DNA of 64,000 nucleotides from positions 79,569,617 to 79,633,616 of the forward strand of contig NC_087063.1 in NCBI RefSeq assembly GCF_963678635.1. Reading direction: 5' to 3'. The stretch comes from Symsagittifera roscoffensis (Eukaryota; Xenacoelomorpha; Acoela; Convolutidae). Positions 38,101-50,078 of the stretch are shown one piece after another. The position numbers and the translations under genes were made by a program. Numbering within the stretch: the first letter of the stretch is position 1; each line of letters starts with the position of its first letter. The notes beneath the pieces are model-generated. The model worked only from the letters and a program-made list of their open reading frames with translations, was not told the origin of the DNA and searched no databases.

Positions 38101-38765
38101 TTTTGAAACAAATAAGACAGCATGCAAAGCCATGAGGTTTTTGTTTATGCTGAAAGAAAGCTTCTCATTAATGAAACCAACAGTTAAAATGAAGCTATTC
38201 AAATTAACGATAATTCATGTGGTGACATATGGTAGCCTCTGCTGGAACTGCGATGAAGAAAATATAAAAAAAGAGAGAAAAAGAGAAAATGTCCTCCAGG
38301 AGAAGTGTGTTAAGTGGATGAACAACGGCATCGATATGAATCAAAGCTGCAAAGATCTTCTTCTTGCGACCGAGATTCTACCCATTTCTTTATACTTACA
38401 TTTACCAAATTGTCTACCATGGCAAAAATGTATAAATAGAGCCTATGAATTCGATTGCAGCAAAACTTTAACTTTGAAAGATCCAGCGCGCAATTTGAGA
38501 TCACGAAGTACATCGTCTTCAACCGGAAGAAACTGTTACTATTCAAGTGCCATCAGAAAATTTTTTCAGGGCAGCTGCGCTTGTCCACAGATCAACAAGG
38601 AAAGTTGAGCTCACAGAAGGAAACGGGCTAAAAAATCAATTTATCGAGTCACTTCGAAACAACATACAGCAAACTTAATTCTTGTACTTGAATATTTTGA
38701 ACAGCAAGATTACTTTTGTTTAAGGGACTAATTCTAGGCAGTCAGGGTCCAATCCGTATTTCATA
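35112..38765 (+). mobile_element. LINE family X, copy C (near full-length, degenerate)
   Basis: The only copy here running from one microsatellite junction to the other, about 3.65 kb. In order: an ORF1-like segment (best at 35276-35566, ending KIKNDMKDLIKIV); an endonuclease remnant (ETWLYSE near 36190); the RT loop DVPQGTVV (about 37808-37832); the catalytic SDDDAKLI (37893-37916); and an open RT 3' domain at 38078-38608 containing LTIIHVVTYGSLCWNCDEEN and QEKCVKWMNNGIDMNQSCKD. The same QEKCVKWMNNGIDMNQ block appears in copy B. The element is short for a two-ORF LINE and carries many lesions outside the last domain. It is more diverged from A and B than they are from each other. Confidence 0.75.
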
Positions 38766-39094
38766 AATGCATATACGCATGCATACATACATACATACAT
38801 TCATTCAGAAATAAAAACATAGATACATACATACATAAACACATACTTACATACATACAAAGATACATATATACATACATAATTACCTACACAAAGTCAT
38901 ACATACATACATATATACCTGCATACACACATACATACAATTTACATATATACATACATACATACATAAATACATACATACATACACCCATACATACTTA
39001 CATACATATATACATACATACTTACATACATACATAAATACATAGATACATATATACATACATACATACATACATACATACATACATACATACA

Positions 39095-39128
<34 letters not shown>

Positions 39129-39478
39129 CATATATACATACATAAATACATAGATACATATATACATACATACATACATACATACATACATACATACATA
39201 CATACATACACACATACATATATACATACATACAAAGATACATATATACATACATACATACATACATTCATACATACAAAGATACATATATACATACATA
39301 TATACCTACACAAAAACATACATACATACATACATACATACATACATACATACATACATACATACATACATACATACATACATACATACTTACATACATA
39401 TATACATACATACTTACATACATACATAAATACATAGATACATATATACATACATACATACATACATACATACATACA

Positions 39479-39540
<62 letters not shown>

Positions 39541-40165
39541 CATATATACATACATAAATACATAGATACATATATACATACATACATACATACATACATA
39601 CATACATACATACATAAATGCATACATACATACATACATACATATATACATACATACAAAGATACATATATACATACATACATACATACATTCATACATA
39701 CAAAGATACATATATACATACATATATACCTACACAAAAACATACATACATACATACATACATACATACATACATACATACATACATACATACATACATA
39801 CATACATACATACATACATACATACATACATACATACATACATACATACATACATACATACATACATACACACATACATACACACATATATAAAATTTAC
39901 ATATATACATACATATATAAACAATTACATACATACACACATACATACTTACATACTTACATAAATACACACATACATACATACATACTTGCATACATAC
40001 GTACCTGCAAATGTACATAAATACACACATACATACATAAATACATCCATACATACATACATACATGCATACATACTACATACATACATACATACATACA
40101 TACATACATACATACATACATACATACATACATACATACATACATACATACATACACTGAGACAT
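38766..40165 (+). repeat. 1.4-kb (TACA)n microsatellite with higher-order structure
   Basis: A long CATA/TACA tract at the 3' end of LINE copy C. It is not uniform. Marker variants recur in the same order: TACTTACATACATATATACA near 38994 and 39387, and ACCTACACAAAA near 39303 and 39728. This shows block duplication of about 400-425 bp within the microsatellite. All long MYVC-type or HTYI-type reading frames here are translations of the repeat. Confidence 0.93.
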
Positions 40166-41225
40166 ACATCCATACATCATTACATTGTGACCATTTGTAG
40201 TGCAGTCTGCAAGGAGACGACCTCATTTTTGCTATTTGACAAATCAGACAACAGGCCGTCAAAACCACAAGAAACTAAGACGACAAGACATTAAGACGCA
40301 AAGCAGCGTTTTTACAAGTAAAACGAGCAATTCGAATTGAAGTGGTTTTGCTGAAAATCTCGTAGAGAAATGTCAAAAATTCTAGGTAAAAGTTGTTGCC
40401 ATCTCAAAAGGTGTCTTTTAATTGACAGGAGCGCCAAATTTTTAAACTCTTCTAAAAGTTGGCTAATACTATACTAATCAAATATAATCAAGACGAGCAA
40501 GTAAACTAACGAATTATAGAACTTTTAGTTAAGTTTTTAAATTTTTTGTGTCTCAATTTTGATTGGTTATTAAAAGTAAATGTCTTTACCGACAAACATA
40601 AAATTTCTAATGTCTCCTTATTGCTACGTATCAGGAACTTTATAGTAAGTCCCTTTAAGTTTAGATAAAAGTTTTAAAGTTTTAACCAAACATTTTCACA
40701 AATTTTGCGCATCATTAGGACTCAACAATTTTACATTTCATAAAAAATGAACCAACGCCCGGAAAAAGCAAAAAAATATGGTTGAAATACACAATTTTAA
40801 TTACAGAACCAAGCACGTAAAATTCAAAAACGTTTCATTTTATATTACTGAACGAACTCATTGTTCTGTTTTTCGTAATACTAATAACTATGCGTTTTAG
40901 GGTTATTTTTCTTAAATCTGACTTTCAATTGTTTGAAAATATTTTAGTCATAAAAAATCCTGGACAACAGTTTTAGTGTTAGTTTTGCGGCTACTGAACT
41001 CTTCGCACGATTGGGTTGTTCAGCTTTCCTTCCAAATAACAAAGCTCATCTGAAATGAGTATTTCATGGGTGTTACCTATTTTATTTGTCTATAACCTCA
41101 GACTTCAAATCAATATTTCTACAAACCCCCATACCGCTTCCTAGCGAATGCTGCCCTAATGCGGAGTGTTGTTTGTGATGTTGAAGAATCTTTTTGGCAC
41201 AATGCTTTACTGCTTGTCCGACAAA
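40166..41225. other. no gene recognised
   Basis: About 1 kb of AT-rich sequence between the microsatellite and the 204-bp tandem array. Short ORFs only. Confidence 0.4.
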
Positions 41226-42449
41226 GGCTATACATCAAAGATTATACATCACTTTGTTTTTCAGTTCACCCTCAAAGGAACTTTGAGGAATGGCAAGTAT
41301 TTTGTAAGTTTCTGGTCTCGAAAAACAGTTATGCTCGATAAAAATTGCGCAACTTCGGAGCTAGTAGTTGTGATGGATTGCCTCGATAATAAAATGACAT
41401 TTCTCTATTTTCAATTCGAAAACGACATAGGCTATACATCAAAGATTATACATAACTTTGTTTTTCAGTTCACCCTCAAAGGAACTTTGAGGAATGGCAA
41501 GTATTTTGTAAGTTTCTGGTCTCGAAAAACAGTTATGCTCGATAAAAATTGCGCAACTTCGGAGCTAGTAGTTGTGATGGATTGCCTCGATAATAAAATG
41601 ACATTTCTCTATTTTCAATTCGAAAACGACATAGGCTATACATCAAAGATTATACATCACTTTGTTTTTCAGTTCAACCTCAAAGGAACTTTGAGGAATG
41701 GCAAGTATTTTGTAAGTTTCTGGTCTCGAAAAACAGTTATGCTCGATAAAAATTGCGCAACTTCGGAGCTAGTAGTTGTGATGGATTGCCTCGATAATAA
41801 AATTACATTTCTCTATTTTCAATTCGAAAACGACATAGGCTATACATCAAAGATTTTACATCACTTTGTTTTTCAGTTCAACCTCAAAGGAACTTTGAGG
41901 AATGGCAAGTATTTTGTAAGTTTCTGGTCTCAAAAAACAGTTATGCTCGATAAAAATTGCGCAACTTCGGAGCTAGTAGTTGTGATGGATTGCCTCGATA
42001 ATAAAATGACATTTCTCTATTTTCAATCCGAAAACGACATAGGCTATACATCAACGATTATACATCACTTTGTTTTTCAGTTCAACCTCAAAGGAACTTT
42101 GAGGAATGGCAAGTATTTTGTAAGTTTCTGGTCTCGAAAAACAGTTATGCTCGATAAAAATTGCGCAACTTCGGAGCTAGTAGTTGTGATGGATTGCCTC
42201 GATAATAAAATGACATTTCTCTATTTTCAATCCGAAAACGACATAGGCTATACATCAAAGATTATACATCACTTTGTTTTTCAGTTCAACCTCAAAGGAA
42301 CTTTGAGGAATGGCAAGTATTTTGTAAGTTTCTGGTCTCGAAAAACAGTTATGCTCGATAAAAATTGCGCGTCTTCGCAGCTAGTAGTTGTGATGGATTG
42401 CCTCGATAATAAAATGACACTTTTCTAATTTCAATCCAAAAACTCAAGT
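41226..42449 (+). repeat. six tandem copies of a 204-bp unit, open in one frame
   Basis: Units start with GGCTATACATCA at about 41226, 41430, 41634, 41838, 42042 and 42246. Since 204 is 68 codons, one frame stays open through all six (41166-42428). Each unit carries a hairpin, CCTCAAAGGAACTTTGAGG (first at 41270). Each also has an acceptor-like TTTTTCAG followed 39 bases later by a donor-like GTAAGTTT. All roughly ten differences between copies change the encoded residue, which argues against selection on this frame. I recognise no protein domain. It could be a young minisatellite, or an amplified exon. Confidence 0.9.
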
Positions 42450-43685
42450 TTTTTTTCTCCTAGCTTTTTCAAAGTTTTCACAATTTGAAGTACTTCCTAA
42501 ATTCAGATTGGTCGTCTTTTCACGGAAACATCGTTTCTCCTGCAAAGATGCACAGCTTACAATCTTTAGAAAAATGCCGGTATCAGTGGCTATTTGTAGT
42601 AGCCATATGTAACCTGTTTTCATGTGTCAACGCTTACACCTAAAATCAGGATCGCCAAATTATTGTTCTTAACTAGTTATTCTATAGTGAATCACATGTT
42701 TGGAGATTATTTCATAGCAGCCTCAAAGACCCAGGACCGTACTTCACAGTTTTAGCTATGTCATCCGCATGTCTTGGAAAAGATTTAACACCTGCCCGGA
42801 CCAATCCATTTCTTGTCGTTGCAAACATGTACTGCAATACTAGACCGACTTTTTTTTCGGATTCCGATATGTTACAACCACTTACAAGGTACCAATTTCA
42901 GCAGATTTTGCATTTTAGACCCTTGGGTTCGATATGTCACTTTTTTGACAACTATGGCAGACTACATTAAGATCTTGTTTAAACAACGTCGATTTGGAAT
43001 TTTGGAGATATTGCAGTTTTGTTTTTGAGCCACAAAGCTAGACCGTCTATTTATACATACTGCAAACCATAACATATAAATTGAATCATTAATGCAAACA
43101 AATTAAGCAATTTTTTTTAATAGATTTGCGCAACAATTCAGAAGGATTGGTTTGCTCATAAATTCTGATCTAATTGTCTCAAATTTAATTACCAGTAATA
43201 ATTATTCTATGAAACTTGATATCACAGATCGTTGAAAAAAATATACGGACCCAAAAATTTTATTAGATTTAAAATCTAAAAATTGAAAAATGAGTATTAT
43301 CTATTCAAATCGAGTAAAAAAAACTTTCATGGATTTTTTTTGTGAGATGAATCTGAAATTTTGTTTGCTCTGTGCTTTTTTCAAATTTTACCAACTTTAG
43401 TTATTTCAACAATTTTCTTGTATTTGTATAATACACAATTGACTTCGCACCTTTTGGAGCTTCTAACCAATACTTACAGAATGATAAAAAATGTCAATTA
43501 CAGCATTCAAAGAAATTTAATACATTTTTTTGCATTAAAAAAATTGTATTTAATAGAATTTTTTGCATTAAAAAAATTTAATACAATTTTCTGCACAGCA
43601 CCTTTATTTATTTTTTCTTAAGAAAGTAATATTTATTCTTTTTCTCAGTTTTATACATTTCAATTGTTGATTCAAAAATTAACAA
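42450..43685. other. no gene recognised
   Basis: AT-rich; the ORFs here (for example 42758-42970 and 43361-43621) have no recognisable domain and no clear splice borders. Confidence 0.4.
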
Positions 43686-43689
43686 CGTG

Positions 43690-44335
43690 AAATGGCCGAT
43701 GAGCTTCAACTCCGAGCTCAAACCAATGCCTCCATATTGTTTTAGATGTTGCCCAAACAGAGTATCCGCATTGCGGTGCTCCTCAACCCCAGTGATAAGA
43801 TTCCTGACTGTTTGGATGACAAAAGCTCTGCATTCGAATTGAATCCCTCATTCATTCTAGATTTGCCCTGTTTTGCAATGCCCTAAGTGTGGTTAATTCT
43901 ATATTGAATAATGAGCATGGAATGGATGGTAGGTCCTTACTGCTAGCAAAAGACCTCTGTTTTTCATCCCTGGTCTTGATCTTATTGTTGTTCCTAATCG
44001 TTTTTCTAGAACTATAGACGCAAAACCTGAAACATTCAGTGATCAGGAATAAGTACTTACGGCCGTTTCAATTGTAGTTTTTTTTGCCATTGCCGTTTGT
44101 TTTTCTTGCTCATCTAACTTTCAAACCGTTGTTTAAATTGTTTCTTTGAAGGCTTCCTTCAGTTATTATGTGCTAAATGTCGATCAATTGCTTCCTTAAG
44201 TGCTGACTTTAATTGTTTTATATGCGATTCAAAACTTTTCACATTTGAAACTACGGTTTTTTTTCGTAATAATTTGTTCAGATTTTTGCCTAATGGCGAG
44301 ATTCCTTACCCCCTCCCTCTTCACATTCTCCCTCG
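43690..44335 (-). pseudogene. possible decayed coding sequence, unidentified
   Basis: The minus strand shows several protein-like pieces broken by stops: SNVKSFESHIKQLKSALKEA (about 44150-44240), then KLDEQEKQTAMAKKTTIETA (about 44045-44110), and downstream RAFVIQTVRNLITGVEEH with ADTLFGQHLKQYGGIGLSSE (about 43690-43840). The helical, charged composition resembles a coiled-coil protein. I do not recognise the family. It may be an old retroelement ORF or a dead exon cluster. Confidence 0.25.
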
Positions 44336-45577
44336 AATGGTTTTTCATTTTGTCAGTTTTGTCAGTTCTCAGGATAATAATTATAAACTACTCTGAATCA
44401 TTTTGACAATCGGTTCATCAGAATAGCTTATATTATAAACTGGCTTGAAACTATGATGCTAAAACGCCATTCGGTTGATCTTTCTATTTGAAATTTTCAA
44501 ATTTATTTAGTTTCTTAATTAATTGTATGCAATGTCTAACTTGTCTGTAAGTGTCGGAGTCATATTGCTGATTTGGAAATCAACCATAGGAAGAAAAATC
44601 AGAAAATTTTGAAACCAAGTTTTCAATGCCAACTCACCGTTGTTAAACTCATCGCGTCGCGCGCGTTCATGGTTGGTTTCCTTTTTCTAATATATATTGC
44701 CGCTGAATATAGAAAGTTGTAATTTTGGTTGTTCGACCCATCATTAGTTTCGCAACAAAATTTTGCGCGTTCTTTACCTCAACTCCAAGTTTTTTCAGAA
44801 AAAACTTGGCGTTTTTGCTTTATCCTCAGTTTCAGCCGTCCAGTTTGCCGGACAGTTTGCCCAATAGAAGCAGAGTTCGAAACTTTGAAAAAGGGTTTAC
44901 AGACCACTTTTGACTTGAGGAGGTCATTAAAGAATGCTGACTTCAGCGATGGCAAGCAAGTTTGTAATTTCCTAGAGGAGAAAACTAATTGAATTTTTCT
45001 GCAAATTTTTACTCTGTTCCCAATTTTTGTCCATTGTTGTTTTTTTTTATGGAACCATCAGTGTTAGAAGCTGCTCATTTTTTTGTGTTTGAAATAAAGA
45101 ACTTCTCTGAGCATCTCAATTCAAAGGTTTTCGCTTTTGGTGTTTACTTCAATTTTCGCGGATCTATTTTCAGAGTACTCAAATGTAAAGTGCTGCACCT
45201 TTTTAGTTTCCAAATCTAAATCCAATTTTTTCCAACTGGATGTTTTCCTACTGTTCTATTGATTTTTTCTAGCTTCTTAACATTTTAATTTTTTGTGGAC
45301 AGGCAAATTTTTTGATTATGCTTTTGCTGCGGCCTATGTTTCCAATAAACTTTTCTGATCTGAAGCTTAATTTTCAACAAGCTGAGACCTCCTACAAAAC
45401 AGCCTAATATTGTCGTATTTGGCCGATTTTTTTTTCTACAAAACTCTGTAGTGTTTTAGAAATTGGAAAGTGATTTTCTCAGCTACCCCAAAACTTCCAA
45501 AAGCTTAATCTGTTTGGAAAAAATAGGCGATTTTTGTTATGTTTTATGAAACTATGAGTTTTCGATAGGTTTAGTTA
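44336..45577. other. no gene recognised
   Basis: Contains a short open stretch at 44729-44992 without an ATG and without a recognisable domain. Otherwise AT-rich and unremarkable. Confidence 0.35.
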
Positions 45578-45636
45578 GACAATCTTTTAGCATTTTTTAA
45601 AAAATATTGGCTCGAAAAAAAAACAAGTTCGGGGTC
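45578..45636. repeat. direct repeat flanking the RTE-like LINE (left)
   Basis: GACAATCTTTT.GCATTTTTT followed by CTCGAAAAAAAAA and AAGTTCGGGGTC. A diverged copy lies at 50012-50078, on the far side of the element. It could be a long target-site duplication, or the 3' end of a second copy of the same element. Confidence 0.65.
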
Positions 45637-46921
45637 CAAGTCCAAGTGGGGCTTTTGCAGGCATCATTGCCCATTGCCCGCCATAATGTCTCGAACAAGG
45701 CCTCTCCATTGGCCTTTGTCGCTCGCGGCTTCTTTGCTGATTTCGAACCATTCCTTTTCCCACTTCTTGTGTGTCATGCGGGGGGTTTGATGTGCTTTGA
45801 GAGTTAGTCTTGGATGATCTTTTGCCAAGTCTGCTTCACACCGCCGGGTGGCCTTCGCCAGTTGCTTGCTCGAACTCTAAAGCTGCATTGGGGATTTCTC
45901 TTTGGTCCTTAAGGAGCACATGCCCCAGCCACTTCAACCTTCGAGCTTGTTTAATTTTGGCCAGGGGTGTCAGCCTAGCTGTGTTCAACAGTTCAATCGT
46001 GGGGGTAGTAGTCGTTCTTCTGTGCAAGATATGTCGTAGGCATCTGTTCTCGAATACTTGGATGGAATTTAGATCCGACTGTTTGGTTGGCCAGCTTTCG
46101 CAACCGTAGAGCAAAACGCTCCGTACGCAGGCCATGTACAGGTTTATTTTAGTGGTTTGTGAGATCTTTTTGGCGTTCCAGACGTTCTACATGTTTTTGA
46201 ATCTGTCAGGGAGATGTTTCCAACACCGGGGAGATGTTTCCATCAAGTTGGATTTTGCTGCCTAGATAATCGAAGTTCTCCACTAATTCGATGTCCTCGC
46301 CGTCGACTTGAAGCGTCTGTGATGGGTCTTGTGTACAAAATTTGTCTTGCTGACGTTAATCTGGAGCCCAATGAGCGCTGCCTTCTCGGTGATTTTTGTT
46401 AGCAGTCTTTGGTCGTATGGGCCGTTATCCTCAAGGAGGCCGATATCGTCTGCAAAATCGAGATCTGCGACTGACGTGCCGTCTAGCGCTATCCCGAGTC
46501 TTTCATTTTTCAGCGTTCAGCGTTTCGTTCATAATCCAGTCTATAATGAGGTTCAAAAGGAAAGGGGATATAATCGAGCCTTGTCTGACTCTACTATGTA
46601 TTTTGAAACTTTTGGAAAGGGAGTTAGCTATAAAACTCTGAATACATGGCTCTGAGTTCAACTAGTATCTCAGGGGCCAAAGTTTGAGCATATTGGCCAA
46701 ATTCAATTCCGATCTATGCTATCGAAGGCCGCTTTGAAATCAATAAAGATGAGGTTGTTGCAGCGTTTGAATTCCTCTCGCCGTTCTACGATTTGTCTGA
46801 TGGCGAAGATTTGATCCCTGCGACCTCTTTTCTTCGTGAAGCTGGCTTGGTTGATCCTGGCCTGAGACTCGTAAGCCGGTTCGAGTCTGTTCTTAACTAC
46901 TGCTTCGAGAATTTTGAATGC

Positions 46922-48393
46922 ATTCAAGTGGTCATTCTCAAATGTGTTTTTCCTATCTCCGTTCAAATTCGAACATGTCAATTCCAATCGCTTTCCAATG
47001 TTTGTCATATTTCTTTTCCACTTGAATTCGTCGCTGGTCTTGCTTTGCACTGTTTCCTGTGGCAGATTGTTCCAGTCGAGAGGTGCTCTAATCGTGAAGA
47101 AATTTTTTCGCATTTCTAGATTTGCTTTACGTACTACTACTTTACATGCGTTACCTCTAGAATCCCTATCATTCCGCTCGAATAGTCCCGCAGTGGCATT
47201 CCTATCATACAAACCATAGCAGATTTTATACATTTCTATCATTGTCTCTCTTTTCCTTCTGTATTCCAGCGATGATAGATTCAGTTCTTTAAGGCGTTCG
47301 TAATACGATAGGTTTTTCATACCACTAACTAGACGCGTCGCTCTTCTTTGTACGTTTTCTAGGATATTTTGATGCTTGATCAGTCTTGGGTGCCAGATTA
47401 AGTTCGCAAATTCAAGGTGTGGCCGTATCAAGCATTTGTAGATGTTTAAAAATACTTGTTTCGTGACTTTAGTGAAGCTTTTCTTAATTACTGCTATCAT
47501 GCCGTTTGCCTTATTGGCTTTTTTAGTAATGTGTGTTTCGAATGTCAATTTGTTGTCAAGCCAGATACCCAGGTCTTTTTTGGGTTGCACTTCTTCAATG
47601 TTTTCGCCATTGATTTTATAAATCCTCTCCATATCCAATTTCTTGCTACCTATTGTCATGTGAACACATTTGTCGATATTAAAGGACAAAATACTTTGGC
47701 CTGACCAAGGCTCTAGTGATTGTAAATCTTCATGTATGCGTGTTACATCCAATTTGTCTACCATTTGACGGTATAATTTCGCATCGTCAGCAAACAGATA
47801 TATTTTGGACGCTATTTTGTCCGGCATTGTATTGATGTATATCAAAAACAGTACTGGGCCGAGTACTGAACCCTGGGGTATCCCACTTTTTACTGGTTGC
47901 CATGAGGATCTTGAATCGTTGATTACCACTCTCTGTTGTCGTCCCGAAAGAAAGTCTGTTATCCAGTTCAAGGTTTTTCCAGTTACTCCATACTGTCTAA
48001 GAACTCCGATTAGTCTTTTGTGTGGTACCGAATCGAAGGCTTTTTTGAAGTCCAATTATATCACGTCGACATTTTCATGTTTGTCCATTGCCCTGGTGAA
48101 GTCATCAATTACTTTCAGGAGTTGTAAGTTCAGTGAACCTCCAGATCGAAAACCGTATTGTGCATTTGTTATTAGCCCTTTTTCATTGAATTGATCCATT
48201 AAATGCCTTCGAACAAACTTTTCGAATATCTTGCAACATATTGATGTTAAACTGATTGGTCTGTAGTTATCTGCCATCGATTTTTCACCTTTTTTAAATA
48301 TTGCAGAAATGTTAGCCAACTTCCAGTCTTCGGGTAATTTGTTTGTCTCCCAAGAGGTTTGGAAAATAATCAAAAAAGGTTTTAAGATTCAAG
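46922..48393 (-). mobile_element. CR1-like LINE nested in the RTE-like element
   Basis: A 5'-truncated element (46929-48386) bounded by a 7-bp direct repeat, ATTCAAG (46922-46928 and 48387-48393, plus strand). Minus-strand RT blocks, in order: WKLANISAIFKKGEKS, NYRPISLTSI, the palm strand LDFKKAFDSVPH, GIPQGSVLGPVLF, LFADDAKLY, and the thumb and tail blocks to APLDWNNLPQE (about 47040). One in-frame TAA sits just before the palm strand at about 48053; otherwise the RT frame is intact. The 3' reading frame runs without a stop into the host RTE frame, creating a chimeric ORF down to 46703. No endonuclease is present. Confidence 0.88.
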
Positions 48394-49890
48394 AGTAGCG
48401 AAATTCCCTTGTAGTTAGAATAGTTAGCTCGGTCGCCTTTTTTGAAGATGGGCGTGATCACAGCTGTTTTCTAATCTGCTGGGATCTCCGCTTAGTCCAG
48501 ATGACCTTTATCAGTTCGGTGAGCTTCTAGAGCAGTGTGGGTCCTCCTTCTTTGAAAAATTCTGGGGGGGTATTGTCAATTCCTCCGGCCTTGTCTGCTT
48601 TCAGTTTGTCTATTGCATTGCGGATTTCTTGCGTGGAGGGCGGTGCCGTATCTAAGCCAGAGAAAAGTTTAGCCGTGCTCATTTCCATGTGAGTTTCCGG
48701 TGGTGCGGGTCTGTTGAGCAGTCGTTGCCCAGGTTTCTATCATCTCGTTGCGTCCGTCACGAGCTGCCCCTGTGAGTCTTTGATATTCTCGCTGAGCCCA
48801 TTGAGTTTACTGGAAAGTTGCTTAGCAATTGAGTGCACCTTTCTTGTGTCACCGGTGTTATCCACGAGGGTCATCGGTTCAGCCAGTGCGTCGTAGAACG
48901 CCTTTATGTCCTTTCGGACAAATTTCTCGACTTCTCGTTGTAGGAAGGCTTTTGTAGAACCCTTGCGGGCACGGGCTCTCTTTTCGATCAGTTGGAGGGT
49001 CTCAGCATGAACCACGGGTTTTTCTTGCGTTTCGTGGATCATATGGTTTTTGCTGCCGCTGAGTGTATGATGTCCTTCATTTGCGTCCACATTGCGTCCA
49101 CTTTCACCTTAGCTTCCGCCTTGTCATACAGCTCATGGAGTTTCATTTTATATGCGGTGGAGACTTTGTCCTTGCGGAGGTTGGCGAGGTCATACTTGAC
49201 GACGCGTAGCTGTTTTGTGTAGGACTTCAGTTTCAGCTGTATGGTGGAGACTACTGGTCTGTGGTCGCTGTCGGACTTGAACTTCGGGATGTTGTCGATG
49301 TTTGTTATGGAAGAGCGCCATCGTCTTGAGATGACAATGTGATCAATCTGTTTCCTCGTTTTGTGGTCGTTTGAAGTCCAAGTGTGGAGCGTGTGTCTCT
49401 TTTTGCGGAACGTCGTGCTGCTGACTACGAGGTCGTTCAGCAGGGAGAAGTTAGCAAGTCTTTCTCCATTTGAGTTCCGTTGTCCAATTGAGAAGCGCCC
49501 GATGTTCTTTTCTTCTCCATCAGCCAGCTGGCCGATTTTGTTGTTGAAGTCACCTCCGATCAGTAGGGCGTCCTTCCGTGGGGCGTTAAGAAAAAGATCG
49601 TAGAGAAACACGTAGAACCGATCTTTTGGGCACTGAGGTCTTCGGATAGGACAACTTCCGCTTCAGGTTGAAGTAGTGTCCTGATTTTCCAGGTGGCGAA
49701 ACGTAGGGGGTGTTTCGCAGGGCTGATGCGGGTTGGAGGTGGTTGGAATGGTTTTGCCGTCTTCGCTTGGTCACCTGGTGCGGCAGTGCCAGGTGTCCCA
49801 GTTACCGGTGGGCGCGTAGCTTTTGAATAAGTCTTGTTTCGTGTTGTCACGGTTTCGTAGCTGAGTTCAACAGGGGTCGCTAGCCCTAAA

Positions 49891-49911
49891 CCTCGACCTA
49901 ACAGGTCGAGG
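49891..49911. repeat. perfect 9-bp inverted repeat in RTE 5' leader
   Basis: CCTCGACCT and AGGTCGAGG separated by three bases form a short perfect hairpin in the GC-rich 5' region of the RTE-like LINE. It may be part of the element's leader structure. Function unknown. Confidence 0.6.
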
Positions 49912-50011
49912 ACCGCGCCAGAGCCTCGTTAGTTCAGTAGCCTGAGCTGCTTATCCAGGGGCACCACGTGGAGGTGAGGTTGGCTTGCTCTGGAAATCTG
50001 CCCCCTTTTCC

Positions 50012-50078
50012 GACAATCTTTTCGCATTTTTTTAAAAATATATATATGTTGTCTCGAAAAAAAAAGAAGTTCGGGGTC
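50012..50078. repeat. direct repeat flanking the RTE-like LINE (right)
   Basis: Diverged partner of 45578-45636, with the same order of blocks (GACAATCTTTT, CTCGAAAAAAAAA, AAGTTCGGGGTC) and an extra TATATAT. Confidence 0.65.

Larger units (their letters stand above)
45637..50011 (-). mobile_element. RTE-like LINE, decayed, split by a nested LINE
   Basis: Minus-strand order: a GC-rich 5' leader; the endonuclease start RFATWKIRTLL (about 49710-49675); an internal deletion; the endonuclease C-terminal half IGGDFNN (about 49560) with TWTSNDHKTRKQIDHIV and SDHRPVV (about 49395-49255); a linker ORF at 49090-48740; the RT start (to about 48394). A 1.46-kb insertion follows. RT then resumes with ILEAVVKNRLEPAYESQARI (about 46915-46855) and FIDFKAAFDSID, the catalytic FADDIGLL (about 46460-46437), and the C-terminal SVLLYGCESWP and RLKWLGHVL (46135-45836). 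This endonuclease-RT layout with a CESW/GHVL C-terminus fits the RTE group. Multiple stops and frameshifts make it dead. Confidence 0.85.

Noticed and set aside
38883-40268. Many long ORFs rich in MYVC or HTYI repeats, up to 249 codons
   Set aside because: They are translations of the TACA/CATA microsatellite in different frames and strands, not genes.
41226-42449. Regular repeats considered as a CRISPR array
   Set aside because: Units are contiguous 204-bp tandem copies with no unique spacers, in a eukaryotic context.
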